NCBI RefSeq assembly: GCF_013409995.1 | Contig: NZ_JACCBX010000004.1 | Location: 310,001-374,000 of the forward strand | Reading direction: 5' to 3' | Length of the DNA stretch: 64,000 nucleotides | Source of the DNA: Neobacillus driksii | GTDB taxonomy: Bacteria > Bacillota > Bacilli > Bacillales > Cytobacillaceae | Part shown: positions 1 through 9,305 of the stretch, in pieces | Layout of the letters: every line of letters starts with the position of its first letter | How positions within the stretch are numbered: the stretch's first letter is position 1 | Translations under genes and position numbers: made by a program | The notes under the pieces: model-generated | Database searches by the model: none | Seen by the model: the letters and a program-made list of their open reading frames with translations, nothing else | What the model was told of the DNA's origin: nothing

Positions 1-154
1 TTCGACCAATCTCTAATCGTTTTTCAATGATCATATCCTCATCTTCTTCTGATTCGATTTGTACTCCCCTGACCTCAATCCCTTTATCAAGTAATGCTTT
101 GCATACATGAAAATTCACAAAGTCAAATACTCCAACCATTACGACCTTGTCCAT
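1..154 (-). CDS. YjaV-like nucleotide-sugar epimerase-type protein, 5' part only
   Basis: Only the first 51 codons lie in the window; the gene continues past base 1. The translation begins MDKVVMVGVFDFVNFHVCKA, with a short hydrophobic beta strand and a compact loop like the N-terminus of Rossmann-type NAD-binding proteins. The start at 154 follows a clear GGGGAGGAAGG site. It is read in the same direction as the hydrolase at 239-961 but lies downstream of it. In B. subtilis (from memory) yjaU and yjaV are neighbours upstream of med-comZ, which supports the name. The C-terminal part is not visible, so function is inferred from position and a short N-terminus only. Confidence 0.5.
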   Translation of the reverse strand, partial: MDKVVMVGVFDFVNFHVCKALLDKGIEVRGVQIESEEDEDMIIEKRLEIGR

Positions 155-238
155 TACTAATCCTTCCTCCCCAAACTTCATTAGTGAATCCTATGCGGTA
201 TATGGGTGAATTATATCTATCTTCAGGGAGGCTGGTGT

Positions 239-961
239 TTATAGAACCTTTTCAAACTGATTAAAAAACTTCTCCATCATATTTCCGAGCTGTTGCTTTT
301 TTTCCGGTACAATATATGTTGGGCTAATATCCGTATGCGCCAGTAACTTTTGCAGCTGTTTTGATTGATTATAAGATTTGCCACTGGACATTACATGGAT
401 AATTTTTATTGGAATATCCGTATTGAATTTAATTTTATCTTCCATACCTTGAAGTTCTTGTTCAAGAGTGACTTGGTCCAACTCATGGGCAGCTGTTATT
501 TCTCTCATTAGCTTTTTATAGAAAAACTTGTGTTCTTTTTCAAGTTCGATATGTTTTTTTAAAGAAAGAATGGGATTTAATAATACGACTGACCTTAATT
601 GACCCTGCATTTTCTCCATTAATCGAACAGCCACAAGAGCACCCATGCCTTCAGCTATCAGATGAACTTTACTATTAAGAATTTCACTTCTTATTACCTG
701 CTGATATAGCCTTTGTGCAAGCTCAACAGCATGTTCACTTCCCCAGTTTCGCCCATACAAATTTGAGGAAAAAATAGTATATCCTGATTCTTTCAACTGG
801 TTGATAATGGACAGTTTACCTTCATTCTGAGTCCAAAAGCATTTACTTTCATCAACAAAATGCCTTTCATCTCCAATTATTAATATTCCAAAACCTGTGG
901 GCTTTTCAGGGTAATGGATGATATTCCACTGGGTATCCATCTGAAAATTCCGGTTCTCCAT
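239..961 (-). CDS. yjaU: YjaU-like alpha/beta hydrolase
   Basis: A 240-residue cytoplasmic protein with an alpha/beta hydrolase look: a strand 'GFGILIIGDERH' near the N-terminus, a 'nucleophile elbow'-like HLIAEGMGALVAVRLME around residue 110, and no signal peptide. The elbow reads A-E-G-M-G instead of G-x-S-x-G, so a glutamate stands where the catalytic serine is expected; enzymatic activity is therefore doubtful. The start at 961 is chosen because AAAAGGAGATTTAGCG lies just upstream; a longer reading to 1054 has no ribosome site. It sits upstream of the yjaV-like gene, probably in one operon. Substrate is unknown. Confidence 0.7.
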   Translation of the reverse strand: MENRNFQMDTQWNIIHYPEKPTGFGILIIGDERHFVDESKCFWTQNEGKLSIINQLKESGYTIFSSNLYGRNWGSEHAVELAQRLYQQVIRSEILNSKVHLIAEGMGALVAVRLMEKMQGQLRSVVLLNPILSLKKHIELEKEHKFFYKKLMREITAAHELDQVTLEQELQGMEDKIKFNTDIPIKIIHVMSSGKSYNQSKQLQKLLAHTDISPTYIVPEKKQQLGNMMEKFFNQFEKVL

Positions 962-1225
962 CGCTAAATCTCCTTTTACATATTTCCTCAAAATATTGTA
1001 TGTGATTTCACATGAGATGAAAGGGATATAGCCTATTCGGACAATCATACACAAGTGTTTTTATTGTTAAACTTGGTCATTACCACTCCGATAAGCTTCA
1101 AATCGCCTGTTTCTTTAACGAAGCTTATTGTAGAGGGGGCTAGTGTTTTGAATTTTTGCTTTTATTATTTCAATAGCATATGGTAATATTATTAGAGATG
1201 ATAAATAGGGTAGAGGTGAAAGATA

Positions 1226-1411
1226 GTGCGATACTTTTGGACTTTTTTTTGGGTGTTTGTTTTAGTACAAATGCTTTCATATGTAGTTAGTTCAATGACA
1301 GAAGGCGGAGTTTTCAACTTCCAGTCAGGTGCGATAATTTCTGTGGGCGTTTTCATTTTGATTGTTATTGCAACGGCAGTACTTCCTAATGATCCTGTTG
1401 AAAAACACTAA
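1226..1411 (+). CDS. yjzD: YjzD family small membrane protein (DUF2929)
   Basis: A 61-residue protein with two predicted membrane segments (about residues 4-22 and 36-53), a short polar link containing SSMTEGG, and a charged tail PNDPVEKH. Size, topology and place between yjaU and the clpB/yjzC pair match the YjzD family of Bacillus. It starts with GTG, 6 bases after TAGAGGTG. A shared hairpin terminator follows directly. Function is not known. Confidence 0.75.
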   Translation: MRYFWTFFWVFVLVQMLSYVVSSMTEGGVFNFQSGAIISVGVFILIVIATAVLPNDPVEKH

Positions 1412-1420
1412 ATAAAGCGA

Positions 1421-1453
1421 AAAAGGTCATCCGTTATACTGGATGACCTTTTT
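1421..1453. terminator. Bidirectional terminator between yjzD and clpB
   Basis: The inverted repeat AAGGTCATCC / GGATGACCTT has a seven-base loop (GTTATAC plus T). It is preceded by an A-run and followed by a T-run, so it can end transcription of the convergent genes on both sides. Confidence 0.9.
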
Positions 1454-1460
1454 GGTTTCG

Positions 1461-4055
1461 TTACCTAATAGAAATGGTTAATTCTTCATTTTCTAATGTA
1501 ACACTGATGACGGAGTGGTCATGAATATTACCAGCAATAATGGCCCTAGCGAGTTTTGTCTCGATATTCCGTTGAATAAATCGTTTTAATGGTCTTGCAC
1601 CATAAATAGGGTCGAAGCCATTCACTGCAATGAACTCTTTCGCACTGTCCGTAATGATTACTTCAATATCCTGTTCCTTCAGCCTGCTTTGAAGTTCTTT
1701 CATCATTTTTACAACAATCTCTTTTATTTCTGTTAACGATAAAGGTTTAAACAAGATGGTTTCATCGATTCGATTTAAAAATTCAGGTCGGTAATGACTC
1801 TTTAGTTGTCCTAGAACCTTTTCCCTTGTTGTTTCAGAAATTTCAATTTCATTTTCATTTCGTTCCAATAAGAAATGAGAACCAATATTGGAGGTCATAA
1901 TAATGACTGTATTTTTAAAGTCCACTATTCGTCCTTGTGAATCGGTAATCCTGCCGTCATCAAGTGCCTGCAGGAGAATATTAAAAACCTCTGGATGGGC
2001 TTTTTCAATTTCATCCATCAAGATAACAGAATACGGTCTTCTTCTCACTGCTTCTGTTAGCTGCCCGCCTTCTTCATAGCCCACATACCCTGGAGGTGCA
2101 CCAATTAACCGTGAAACAGCATGTTTCTCCATATATTCCGACATATCGATTCGAATCATTTGCTCTTCACTATCAAACAATGCCTCTGCAAGTGCTTTAG
2201 CAAGTTCAGTCTTACCTACACCGGTTGGTCCTAAAAATAGGAATGATCCTATAGGTCTGTTTGGATCCTTGATTCCGGCACGTGCCCGTAATACCGCATC
2301 GGAAACTAATTGTACGGCTTCATTTTGTCCGATTACTCGTTCATGCAATAGTGATTCTAATCTTAGGAGTTTCTCTCTTTCACCTTCAACCAGCTTAGAT
2401 AGTGGAATTCCGGTCCACCTTGAGACAATATTAGATATCTCTTCACCAGTAACTTCCTCACGAAGTAAACGTTCATTTTTTGCTGTGGTCGATTCAAGTT
2501 CTTTCAATTCTTTTTCGGCCAATGGAATCAGACCATGACGCAGCTCTGCAGCTCTGTTTAAATCATATTTATCCTCGGCCTGCTGTAATTCTCTGCGTAG
2601 TTTCTCAAGCTGTTCTCTTTTCTCCTGCACTTTTTGTATTCCTTGTTTTTCATGAAGCCACTGGGCTTTCATGCTGTTTGCTTGATCTTTTAATTCAGCG
2701 AGCTCCTTTAACAAGGATTCAAGCCTTTTTTTACTCGCCTCATCTTGTTCCTTTCTTAAGGACGCTTCTTCTATTTCCAATTGCATAACTCGTCGGGTTA
2801 CCTCATCAAGTTCTGTTGGCATTGAATCAATTTCAGTTCTAATCAGGGCACATGCTTCATCCATTAAATCAATTGCTTTGTCTGGCAGGAAGCGATCGGT
2901 AATATACCGGTCTGATAAAGTTGCTGCAGCCACAAGAGCATGATCATGAATCTTCACCCCATGGTGTACCTCAAATCTTTCTTTTAAACCACGCAAAATG
3001 GAAATGGTGTCTTCGACATTAGGCTCTTGAACAAGTACCTGCTGAAATCTGCGCTCGAGTGCAGGATCTTTTTCAATATATTTACGATGTTCATCAAGGG
3101 TGGTGGCACCAATACAATGAAGCTCTCCTCGAGCAAGCATCGGTTTTAACATATTCCCTGCATCCATAGCTCCATCGGTTTTTCCTGCCCCAACAATGGT
3201 GTGAAGCTCATCTATAAATAACAGAATCCGTCCTTCACTTTTTTTCACTTCATTCAATACTGCTTTTAATCTTTCTTCGAATTCACCTCTGAACTTCGCC
3301 CCTGCAATCAATGCACTCATATCTAACGAGAAAATCGTTTTATCTTTTAACCCCTCTGGAACATCCTTCCTAACAATCCGCTGCGCCAGACCTTCCACTA
3401 TTGCAGTTTTTCCAACACCAGGTTTACCAATTAATACGGGATTATTTTTAGTCTTTCTAGAAAGAATTCTTATGACATGACGGATCTCTGCGTCCCTTCC
3501 AATGACAGGGTCTAGTTTACCTGCTTTCACTTCGGCTACAAGGTCTCTTCCATATTTATTAAGGGCATCATAAACGGCTTCCGGATTTTGTGATGTCACT
3601 CTTTGGTTCCCCCTTATTTCCTTAATTGCGGCCAAAATATTCTCTGGAGTTTTACCATTTGCTTTTACAATTTTCTGCATTTCGGAATCTTTTGCATAGC
3701 AAGCAGCTAATAAAATATGTTCAATTGATACAAAGTCATCTGAAAATTTGGAAGCAAAATCCTCAGCACTAACAAAAAGTTGTTGGAGCTTGGTAGTAAT
3801 ATATAACTTCCCATGCTCTGCACCGCTTCCAGTAACTTGCGGTTTTTTATTAAGGATAGTCAGCAATGCTCTTTCAATGCTTTCCGTTCGGATATCTGCT
3901 TTCTCCAATATAGCTTTTAATAAACTATCCTCTTGACGAAGTAATGTTAAGAATAAATGGGGCTCATCTACCTCTTGATGATTACCTCTTACTGCTAAAG
4001 ATTGAGCATCTAAGATACCCTTTTGCAATCGCTCTGTCATTCGATTTAAATCCAT
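1461..4055 (-). CDS. clpB: ClpB disaggregase (Hsp100)
   Basis: This 864-residue ATP-driven ring chaperone threads aggregated proteins through its pore together with DnaK. Visible parts in order are the N-terminal double Clp_N domain (residues 1-150), the first AAA+ module with Walker A GKPGVGKT and [10 protein letters not shown], the long coiled-coil middle domain rich in E, K, L and R, the second AAA+ module with [12 protein letters not shown] and the pore sequence [13 protein letters not shown], and the C-terminal small domain. The start at 4055 ([10 protein letters not shown]) fits the family and sits eight bases after AAAGGTG; ATG at 4061 is too close to that site. A perfect CtsR operator overlaps the leader, so heat-shock control by CtsR is expected. 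From memory, B. subtilis 168 lacks clpB but the B. cereus group has it near yjzC. Confidence 0.97.
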   Translation of the reverse strand: MDLNRMTERLQKGILDAQSLAVRGNHQEVDEPHLFLTLLRQEDSLLKAILEKADIRTESIERALLTILNKKPQVTGSGAEHGKLYITTKLQQLFVSAEDFASKFSDDFVSIEHILLAACYAKDSEMQKIVKANGKTPENILAAIKEIRGNQRVTSQNPEAVYDALNKYGRDLVAEVKAGKLDPVIGRDAEIRHVIRILSRKTKNNPVLIGKPGVGKTAIVEGLAQRIVRKDVPEGLKDKTIFSLDMSALIAGAKFRGEFEERLKAVLNEVKKSEGRILLFIDELHTIVGAGKTDGAMDAGNMLKPMLARGELHCIGATTLDEHRKYIEKDPALERRFQQVLVQEPNVEDTISILRGLKERFEVHHGVKIHDHALVAAATLSDRYITDRFLPDKAIDLMDEACALIRTEIDSMPTELDEVTRRVMQLEIEEASLRKEQDEASKKRLESLLKELAELKDQANSMKAQWLHEKQGIQKVQEKREQLEKLRRELQQAEDKYDLNRAAELRHGLIPLAEKELKELESTTAKNERLLREEVTGEEISNIVSRWTGIPLSKLVEGEREKLLRLESLLHERVIGQNEAVQLVSDAVLRARAGIKDPNRPIGSFLFLGPTGVGKTELAKALAEALFDSEEQMIRIDMSEYMEKHAVSRLIGAPPGYVGYEEGGQLTEAVRRRPYSVILMDEIEKAHPEVFNILLQALDDGRITDSQGRIVDFKNTVIIMTSNIGSHFLLERNENEIEISETTREKVLGQLKSHYRPEFLNRIDETILFKPLSLTEIKEIVVKMMKELQSRLKEQDIEVIITDSAKEFIAVNGFDPIYGARPLKRFIQRNIETKLARAIIAGNIHDHSVISVTLENEELTISIR

Positions 4056-4067
4056 CTCCATCACACC

Positions 4068-4084
4068 TTTGACCATTTTTGACC
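4068..4084 (-). promoter_or_regulatory. CtsR operator of clpB
   Basis: On the minus strand the sequence is GGTCAAA-AAT-GGTCAAA. This is the exact CtsR heptad direct repeat with a three-base spacer. It lies immediately before the ribosome site and downstream of a TATAAT at about 4097-4102. A bound repressor would block clpB transcription until heat stress. Confidence 0.93.
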
Positions 4085-4131
4085 TATTTGATTTTATTAT
4101 ATACGAATATGTAATGAAATATAAAATAAAA

Positions 4132-4156
4132 GCCATCCTCGGGGATGACTTTTTCG
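4132..4156 (-). terminator. Terminator of yjzC
   Basis: On the minus strand GTCATCC-CCGA-GGATGGC forms a hairpin followed by CTTTTATTTTA. It separates yjzC from the clpB promoter. Confidence 0.75.
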
Positions 4157-4160
4157 AAAA

Positions 4161-4340
4161 TTAAGGTTTATGCTGGTATGTCCAAACGCGTTCATCATTT
4201 GACGTTTCAGGAAACCTGTCTCCTGCTTTAAGCTTTATCTTCTTTGGATTATTGACATTTGACTCTGTATCACCGATTTCTACATATACACCATTATTTG
4301 GTGCTTTTTGTCCAGACTTAAAATGACGACTTTGGCCCAT
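4161..4340 (-). CDS. yjzC: YjzC family small protein
   Basis: A 59-residue basic, soluble protein reading MGQSRHFKSGQKAPNNGVY and ending in RVWTYQHKP, typical of the YjzC family of Bacillus. The start at 4340 has AAAAGGAGG nine bases upstream; the longer open frame to 4475 lacks such a site. No catalytic motif is visible. It may be a small RNA- or protein-binding factor, but its role is not known. It is transcribed alone and ends at a hairpin before clpB. Confidence 0.85.
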   Translation of the reverse strand: MGQSRHFKSGQKAPNNGVYVEIGDTESNVNNPKKIKLKAGDRFPETSNDERVWTYQHKP

Positions 4341-4600
4341 ATTCTTCTGTCCCTCCTTTTCCTGTACAATCTTATTATCACCATTTAATCTAGGGGCATT
4401 AAAGGAATTATTATGAAATAACAACAACCTTTCATGAGAATATATTTTTGACGATTGTATGAATTTATGCCACAATTATTGATATATAAGCGTTGTTAAC
4501 AATATAATTATAGTATTATCTAGTAAATGAAACCTTGACTGTCATTTATTTAGGAAAGCAAATTAGCGATTTATTTCGCCCCTTTAAGGTGGTTATTCTT

Positions 4601-5293
4601 ATGCAGTCAATAAAAGAAATACCTGTAAAGTTAACACAACTGTTTGATACGGTTCACCATATGAAGAAAATTGAAAAAGGCACTTTTCTGTTTCAGGAAG
4701 GTTCTTCCGCGAATGAATTATATATTGTCCAAAGTGGAATCATTCAAATTAGCAAAATTATTCCAGATGGTCGGGAACTAACACTAAGAATGTGTTCAAA
4801 AGGAGACTTTATTGGGGAACTTGATCTTTTTTCTCCTGCACCTAAATATTTATTAAGTGCTCGCGTGGCTGAAAGCGGCGACGTAGCAGTAATTATGAAG
4901 GATGTCCTAGAGGAGAAGCTTGCAAAGAACCATGACCTGTCACTTGAATTCATGAAATGGATGAGCCAGCAGTATCGGAAAACCCAAACCAGATTTCGGG
5001 ACTTGGTTCTTCATGGTAAAAAAGGGGCATTATATTCTACCCTCATTCGAATTACTAACAGTTACGGTATAAATACAAACCAAGGCATTCTTATTGAATT
5101 ACCGTTAACAAATCAAGAACTAGCTAATTTTTGCGGCACATCACGTGAGGTGGTTAACCGATTGCTAAGCGATTTGAGAAAATCAGGTATAATTTCCATT
5201 GATAAAGGCTCTATTACGATTCATGACCTTGATTATTTAAAAAATGAGATTGATTGTGAGGACTGTTCTCCAGAAATCTGTAAAATAGACTAA
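4601..5293 (+). CDS. Fnr-type oxygen-responsive regulator, copy 1
   Basis: A 230-residue Crp/Fnr regulator. It has an N-terminal cyclic-nucleotide-type beta roll (residues 20-110), a dimer helix, and a C-terminal helix-turn-helix with LTNQELANFCGTSREVVNRLL. The extreme C-terminus carries Cys219-x2-Cys222-x4-Cys227, the cluster-binding pattern of Bacillus Fnr, which differs from the N-terminal cysteines of E. coli FNR. The fourth ligand in B. subtilis is an aspartate; the conserved FRDLVL motif supplies a candidate. The start at 4601 is chosen from AAGGTGG eight bases upstream. It faces mobB-moeA. A second copy lies at 9482-10180. The KWM-SQQYRKT stretch differs from SDHFRKT in copy 2. Which copy is the true Fnr is not decided here. 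Confidence 0.88.
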   Translation: MQSIKEIPVKLTQLFDTVHHMKKIEKGTFLFQEGSSANELYIVQSGIIQISKIIPDGRELTLRMCSKGDFIGELDLFSPAPKYLLSARVAESGDVAVIMKDVLEEKLAKNHDLSLEFMKWMSQQYRKTQTRFRDLVLHGKKGALYSTLIRITNSYGINTNQGILIELPLTNQELANFCGTSREVVNRLLSDLRKSGIISIDKGSITIHDLDYLKNEIDCEDCSPEICKID

Positions 5294-5296
5294 AAA

Positions 5297-5324
5297 AAAT
5301 CGGTCACTTTTGACCGATTTTTTT
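5297..5324. terminator. Bidirectional terminator between fnr copy 1 and mobB
   Basis: AAATCGGTCA-CTTT-TGACCGATTT is a ten-base-pair hairpin with an A-run before and a T-run after it, so it serves both convergent genes. Confidence 0.9.
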
Positions 5325-5426
5325 AATACCACTATCCTATATTAACAAACATATAGTCCCCAATTTGTATTTTAGCGCAAATATGTATTGTCGCCTGTGA
5401 TAAAAGTAACGTTTTTGACAAATTTA

Positions 5427-5975
5427 TTAATTTTTTTCATCGATATTATGAACAAGTTTTATCAAATCTTTTGATATCTTCATCAGGGCCATTTCGTCCA
5501 TTATATGAAACACTGTGACCCCCAACTTTTCGCTAATTGAATTTATCAAATCTTTACGCCAAACAATCACGGTCTTAATGTTACATACATCTGAAATGAG
5601 AGAAAGATCGTTTTCATCTCTGAGAATGAGTAATTTGGGATAAGATTTCATTTTATGACCCTCAATTAAGATAATATCCGGCTGAAAATAATCCACAAAT
5701 CTAATTTGTTCTTCAAGTGGTAAAACAGTTCCATCAGCTTGCAGGCATAACCTGCCCTCTCCTTCAACTAATGAAGCAACTGCTCCTGCTTTTATGTGCT
5801 TAGCTGAATCCTTTTCGGAGAGAACCTCTGGTCGGCCTCCGTGTCCATGATGCTTGATGGTAGCGCTCTTAATACCTTCCTTTTTTAAGATTTCAATCAT
5901 TTTCAAAATGATAGTGGTTTTACCGCTATTTTGGTAACCTACGATTTGATAAATGATTGGCTTTACCAAGGCCAT
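5427..5975 (-). CDS. mobB: MobB, GTP-binding molybdopterin-guanine dinucleotide factor
   Basis: A 182-residue P-loop protein that assists MobA in attaching GMP to molybdopterin. The Walker A motif is GYQNSGKTT at residues 13-21, followed by TIKHHGHGG, which is typical of MobB, and by DIILIEGHKMKSYPKL for the later nucleotide-binding region. Its ATG overlaps the last 13 bases of moeA, so the pair is translationally coupled. It is the last gene of the moeA-mobB unit. mobA itself is not in the window. Confidence 0.93.
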   Translation of the reverse strand: MALVKPIIYQIVGYQNSGKTTIILKMIEILKKEGIKSATIKHHGHGGRPEVLSEKDSAKHIKAGAVASLVEGEGRLCLQADGTVLPLEEQIRFVDYFQPDIILIEGHKMKSYPKLLILRDENDLSLISDVCNIKTVIVWRKDLINSISEKLGVTVFHIMDEMALMKISKDLIKLVHNIDEKN

Positions 5976-7234
5976 ACACTTCCTTCTTGATCTTCAAGCA
6001 ATAAAATTTCAACCTCATCACCTGCTTTAAAGCTCCTTGTGCCTCCTGGAAGAATCATCAAGGAATTAGCTCCAGAAAGACTCATAATAATATTTGATTT
6101 GTCTAAACCGCTGGGTGTTACACTTAATTTCCCTTCTTTTATCGAAAAAGCGCTGCGGACAAATCTTGTAAAAGGGTTAGCTTTTGGAAAATCAACCTCA
6201 AGGATAGCTTTTTCCTTTCGTAGGTGTGGAGTTGTGGAAAACAACATTTTGCGAATAATCGACCTAGCAAACAACTCAAACCCAACATAGCATGCTGATG
6301 GATTACCCGATAACCCAAATAACAATTTTCCTTGGAGCTGAGCTATTGTCGTAACACTTCCTGGTCGCATGGCAACTTTATTAAATAAAACCTCTGCCCC
6401 TAACTTTTCATATATAGCAGGCAAATAATCGAAATCACCCACCGAAACGCCGCCTGTTGTAATGAGTATATCCACTTTTTCTAAAGCCGTTTTGACTGCA
6501 GTAAAACATGTTTCAAAAACATCAGGAAGCTTACCATAATATTGTACAATGGCTCCTGTTCTCTGTATTTGTGCCGCAATCATATGTGAATTACTATTTC
6601 TAATTTTACCAGGGACTAATTCTTCATCCACTTCCAGCAATTCTGTTCCAGTGGCAAACAACCCAATAATTGGTTTTTTAGCAACAGGAACCGAGTTGTA
6701 GCCAAAAGTAGCCAGCATCGCTTGTATCCCTGGATTGATCAATGTTCCCTTTTTCACTAGGACTTCACCCTTCTTGGCGTCTTCCCCTCGATAGGAAACA
6801 TTGTCACCCTTTTTAAAGCTTCTTTTTATTGACATATAAGGCGTCCCATTTTTCTCATACGCTTTTGCCACTTCAAACATAACCACTGCGTCTGTTCCCT
6901 CAGGCATCATGGCACCTGTCATAATACGAACTGCTTCGTAGTCTTTAATAATCTTTGAAGATGTCAGTCCCGCGCCAAGATGATCGACCACTTTAAATTC
7001 TACTGGGTTATTTAAGGAAGCTTCCTTAGTATCTATAGACCGGACAGCGAATCCATCATAAGGTGCTCGATCAAAATGTGGGACATCACTCGTAGCAACT
7101 AAGTCTTCTGATAAAAATCGGCCATAACTTTCATCGATTGATACATATTCGGTTTTTCCATCTAACTGGTATTCCATTATTTTTTTGACTGCATCCCCAA
7201 TCGGGATCGGTTTTCTTCTCTCTAACAACTCCAT
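5963..7234 (-). CDS. moeA: MoeA, molybdopterin molybdenumtransferase
   Basis: A 423-residue enzyme that inserts molybdate (or tungstate) into adenylylated molybdopterin. Family signatures are FDRAPYDGFAVR near residue 60, VRIMTGAMMPEGTDAVV, TTGGVSVGDFDYLP, MRPGSVTT and FGLSGNPSACYVGFE. The end SVWPW matches the Bacillus MoeA tail. The start at 7234 (MELLERRKPIP) agrees with the family start and has AGGAG three bases away, which is close; the longer frame to 7288 has no better site. It shares an upstream region with ric, read the other way, where an FNR-like box lies. Confidence 0.95.
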   Translation of the reverse strand: MELLERRKPIPIGDAVKKIMEYQLDGKTEYVSIDESYGRFLSEDLVATSDVPHFDRAPYDGFAVRSIDTKEASLNNPVEFKVVDHLGAGLTSSKIIKDYEAVRIMTGAMMPEGTDAVVMFEVAKAYEKNGTPYMSIKRSFKKGDNVSYRGEDAKKGEVLVKKGTLINPGIQAMLATFGYNSVPVAKKPIIGLFATGTELLEVDEELVPGKIRNSNSHMIAAQIQRTGAIVQYYGKLPDVFETCFTAVKTALEKVDILITTGGVSVGDFDYLPAIYEKLGAEVLFNKVAMRPGSVTTIAQLQGKLLFGLSGNPSACYVGFELFARSIIRKMLFSTTPHLRKEKAILEVDFPKANPFTRFVRSAFSIKEGKLSVTPSGLDKSNIIMSLSGANSLMILPGGTRSFKAGDEVEILLLEDQEGSVWPW

Positions 7235-7365
7235 CAACTCCTGCAGAAAACATATCAGTTTAAATACAAATCGTTTATTCATATACATTATAAGCCTAAC
7301 GAATAGTCACAAATATAGCAAACATCACAACATAAGATAAAAAAATTATTAAATCATAGCCATTG

Positions 7366-7381
7366 TGTGATTCAGGTCACC
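7366..7381 (+). promoter_or_regulatory. FNR box and promoter of ric
   Basis: TGTGA-TTCAGG-TCACC differs from the FNR consensus TGTGA-N6-TCACA at one base. Its centre (7373.5) lies exactly 41.5 bases upstream of the start point (about 7415) predicted from a TATTCT -10 element at 7403-7408. This is the geometry of class II activation by Fnr. No recognisable -35 is needed. The same box could also influence divergent moeA, but no good -10 lies at the mirrored distance. Confidence 0.82.
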
Positions 7382-7443
7382 CACTTTTTTCGGGGAATGC
7401 CTTATTCTTAAGCTAGATAATAACAAAACATTAGGAGGAAATT

Positions 7444-8142
7444 ATGATTACTTTCCCTTTTTCTACAAATACATTAGTTAGAGATATTGTAAATGAACTG
7501 CCAAAAACGAGTGATGTGTTCAAGAAATTTAGAATTGACTTTTGCTGCGGAGGCAATATTTCACTATCCGAAGCCATTGCCGCAAATGGAATAAATGAAG
7601 AAGCAATAATGGAGGAACTTAGAGTAGTATTTGAAAAATATAGTGCAGCTGAAACGGATTTAGAAGTTTGGACTAAATCAGATTCAACTACGATTATTGA
7701 TCATGTTATCAACCATTATCACCGTACTTCTGAAGAAGAATTATCACTGCTTAGCCCATATGTTACCAAGGTTTCACGTGTACACGGCGACAGTCATCCA
7801 GAGCTTTTAAAGGTTCATGAATTATATTATGAATTCAAGAAAGAACTATTGGAGCATATGGCTAAAGAAGAAGCAGTTGTCTTTCCATTAATTAAACAAC
7901 TTGCTGATGGAACGGTCGAAAATCGTGAAGAAGCGATTAACATGATTGTTGAGCTAGAAAAAGAACATGATCATGCAGGTGAAATCTTAAGACAAATTCG
8001 GTCCGTCACTTCTGATTACACCCTGCCTTTAGACGCTTGTGGAACCTACCGTTTAGTATATAAGCGTCTAGAAGATCTTGAAGGATTAACTTTTATGCAT
8101 GTACATTTAGAAAATAATATCTTATTCCCTAGATATTTTTAA
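7444..8142 (+). CDS. ric: RIC/ScdA iron-sulfur cluster repair di-iron protein
   Basis: A 232-residue cytoplasmic protein of the ScdA/YtfE/RIC family, which repairs iron-sulfur clusters damaged by nitric oxide or oxidants. The N-terminal ScdA_N domain contains FRIDFCCGGNISLSEA at residues 30-45. The C-terminal hemerythrin-like four-helix bundle carries the iron ligands in DHVINHYHRTSEEE, ELLEHMAKEEAVVFP, EKEHDHAG and FMHVHLENNILFP. AGGAGGAAATT precedes the ATG. Control by Fnr is strongly suggested by the upstream box and fits a role during nitrosative or micro-oxic stress. Confidence 0.95.
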   Translation: MITFPFSTNTLVRDIVNELPKTSDVFKKFRIDFCCGGNISLSEAIAANGINEEAIMEELRVVFEKYSAAETDLEVWTKSDSTTIIDHVINHYHRTSEEELSLLSPYVTKVSRVHGDSHPELLKVHELYYEFKKELLEHMAKEEAVVFPLIKQLADGTVENREEAINMIVELEKEHDHAGEILRQIRSVTSDYTLPLDACGTYRLVYKRLEDLEGLTFMHVHLENNILFPRYF

Positions 8143-8156
8143 TAGGGATATGTTGA

Positions 8157-8184
8157 AGAGGCTGTATATTTCACAGCCTTTTTT
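8157..8184 (+). terminator. Terminator of ric
   Basis: AGGCTGT-ATATTTC-ACAGCCT is followed by a T-run, just downstream of the ric stop codon. Confidence 0.88.
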
Positions 8185-8190
8185 CCTATT

Positions 8191-8218
8191 AAAAAAACCC
8201 CTCTTATTGTAAGAGAGG
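8191..8218 (-). terminator. Terminator of moaA
   Basis: On the minus strand CTCTTACAATAAGAG forms a hairpin followed by GGGGTTTTTTT. It lies directly after the moaA stop codon. Confidence 0.85.
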
Positions 8219-8219
8219 T

Positions 8220-9236
8220 CTAACCGCCAATATAGGACATTTCAATTTTCTTGCGAGTCCTTGCTGTCTCTTCTGTTCTTTCATCTGAATATCTGTCATT
8301 TCTTCCATTCCAGATATCTGTTATTCGGTTTCGCAGCTCTTTATCTGTTGCGCCGTTCCTCATAAAGTTACGGATATCATGACCATTTCCATTAAACAAG
8401 CAAGTGAAAATTTGACCATTAGCAGAAAGTCGCGAGCGCGTGCAGCTGCTGCAGAAAGATTCTGAAACAGAAGAAATAAAGCCAACATTTACGTCAGTGT
8501 TGGTATAATTATATAATTTTGCTACTTCTCCAAAATAAGCTGGATCAAGAGACTCTAATTGATAGTGCTCTTTAAGCATATTATAAATTTGTTTTTTGGT
8601 AATCACATCATCCATTTTCCAGCCATTAGATGAACCTACATCCATATACTCAATAAAACGGAGCTCTAGTCCATTTTTTAAACAAAAATCTGCCATTGGG
8701 ATGATTTCTGAATCATTGAGACCTTTTTTAACAACCATATTAATTTTGACTCTAAGACCGGCTTTCTTGGCCGCTTCAATCCCATCTAACACCGGCTTGG
8801 TGCCGACTCCTCGTCCGTTTATGGTCCCGAACAGCTCATCGTCTAAAGTATCGAGGCTTATGTTCACTCTTTTTAGTCCAGCCTCTTTTAATTTATCTGC
8901 TAGTTTAGGAAGAATGACTCCGTTTGTGGTTAGAGCGATATCTTTTAAGCCATCAATTTCCGATAGCTTTTTCACCAAAATGGGTAGGTCTCTTCGTAGC
9001 AGCGGCTCCCCGCCAGTTAAACGAATTTTCTCTACACCCACACTTACAAAAGCTTTTGCTACTCTTTCAATTTCCTCATATGTCAGCAGCGCACTTTTCG
9101 GCAGAAATTCAAAATCATCACCAAATTGGTCTGCAGGCATGCAATATTGACAACGGAAATTACAACGATCGATTACGGAGATTCTTAAATCACGTAATGG
9201 GCGATCGAATTTATCTTTAATAATGGTCTTTTCCAT
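8220..9236 (-). CDS. moaA: MoaA, GTP 3',8-cyclase
   Basis: A 338-residue radical SAM enzyme that performs the first step of molybdopterin synthesis, rearranging GTP. The first cluster is held by Cys25-x3-Cys29-x2-Cys32 ([13 protein letters not shown]). The glycine-rich motif [14 protein letters not shown] follows. The second cluster uses [18 protein letters not shown] near residues 260-280, and the essential Gly-Gly C-terminus (SYIGG) is intact. GGAG lies nine bases before the ATG. It is divergent from fnr copy 2 and probably forms a single-gene unit with its own terminator. It supplies precursor for both molybdenum and tungsten enzymes. Confidence 0.96.
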   Translation of the reverse strand: MEKTIIKDKFDRPLRDLRISVIDRCNFRCQYCMPADQFGDDFEFLPKSALLTYEEIERVAKAFVSVGVEKIRLTGGEPLLRRDLPILVKKLSEIDGLKDIALTTNGVILPKLADKLKEAGLKRVNISLDTLDDELFGTINGRGVGTKPVLDGIEAAKKAGLRVKINMVVKKGLNDSEIIPMADFCLKNGLELRFIEYMDVGSSNGWKMDDVITKKQIYNMLKEHYQLESLDPAYFGEVAKLYNYTNTDVNVGFISSVSESFCSSCTRSRLSANGQIFTCLFNGNGHDIRNFMRNGATDKELRNRITDIWNGRNDRYSDERTEETARTRKKIEMSYIGG

Positions 9237-9305
9237 TTATATCAACTCCATTATTTTAAAAGCAAATAATATAATGCAAGTGTACCAACTATTAATAAAA
9301 AATAC

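Noticed and set aside
1888..2788. Three plus-strand frames opposite clpB
   Set aside because: They are antisense shadows of a strongly conserved chaperone gene with no ribosome sites of their own.
5391..5410. TGTGATAAAAGTAACG as another FNR box
   Set aside because: Only one half-site matches and it lies between the ends of two convergent genes, not in a promoter region.
7305..7331. Two TCACA half-sites upstream of moeA
   Set aside because: They face the same way with the wrong spacing and do not form a palindrome.
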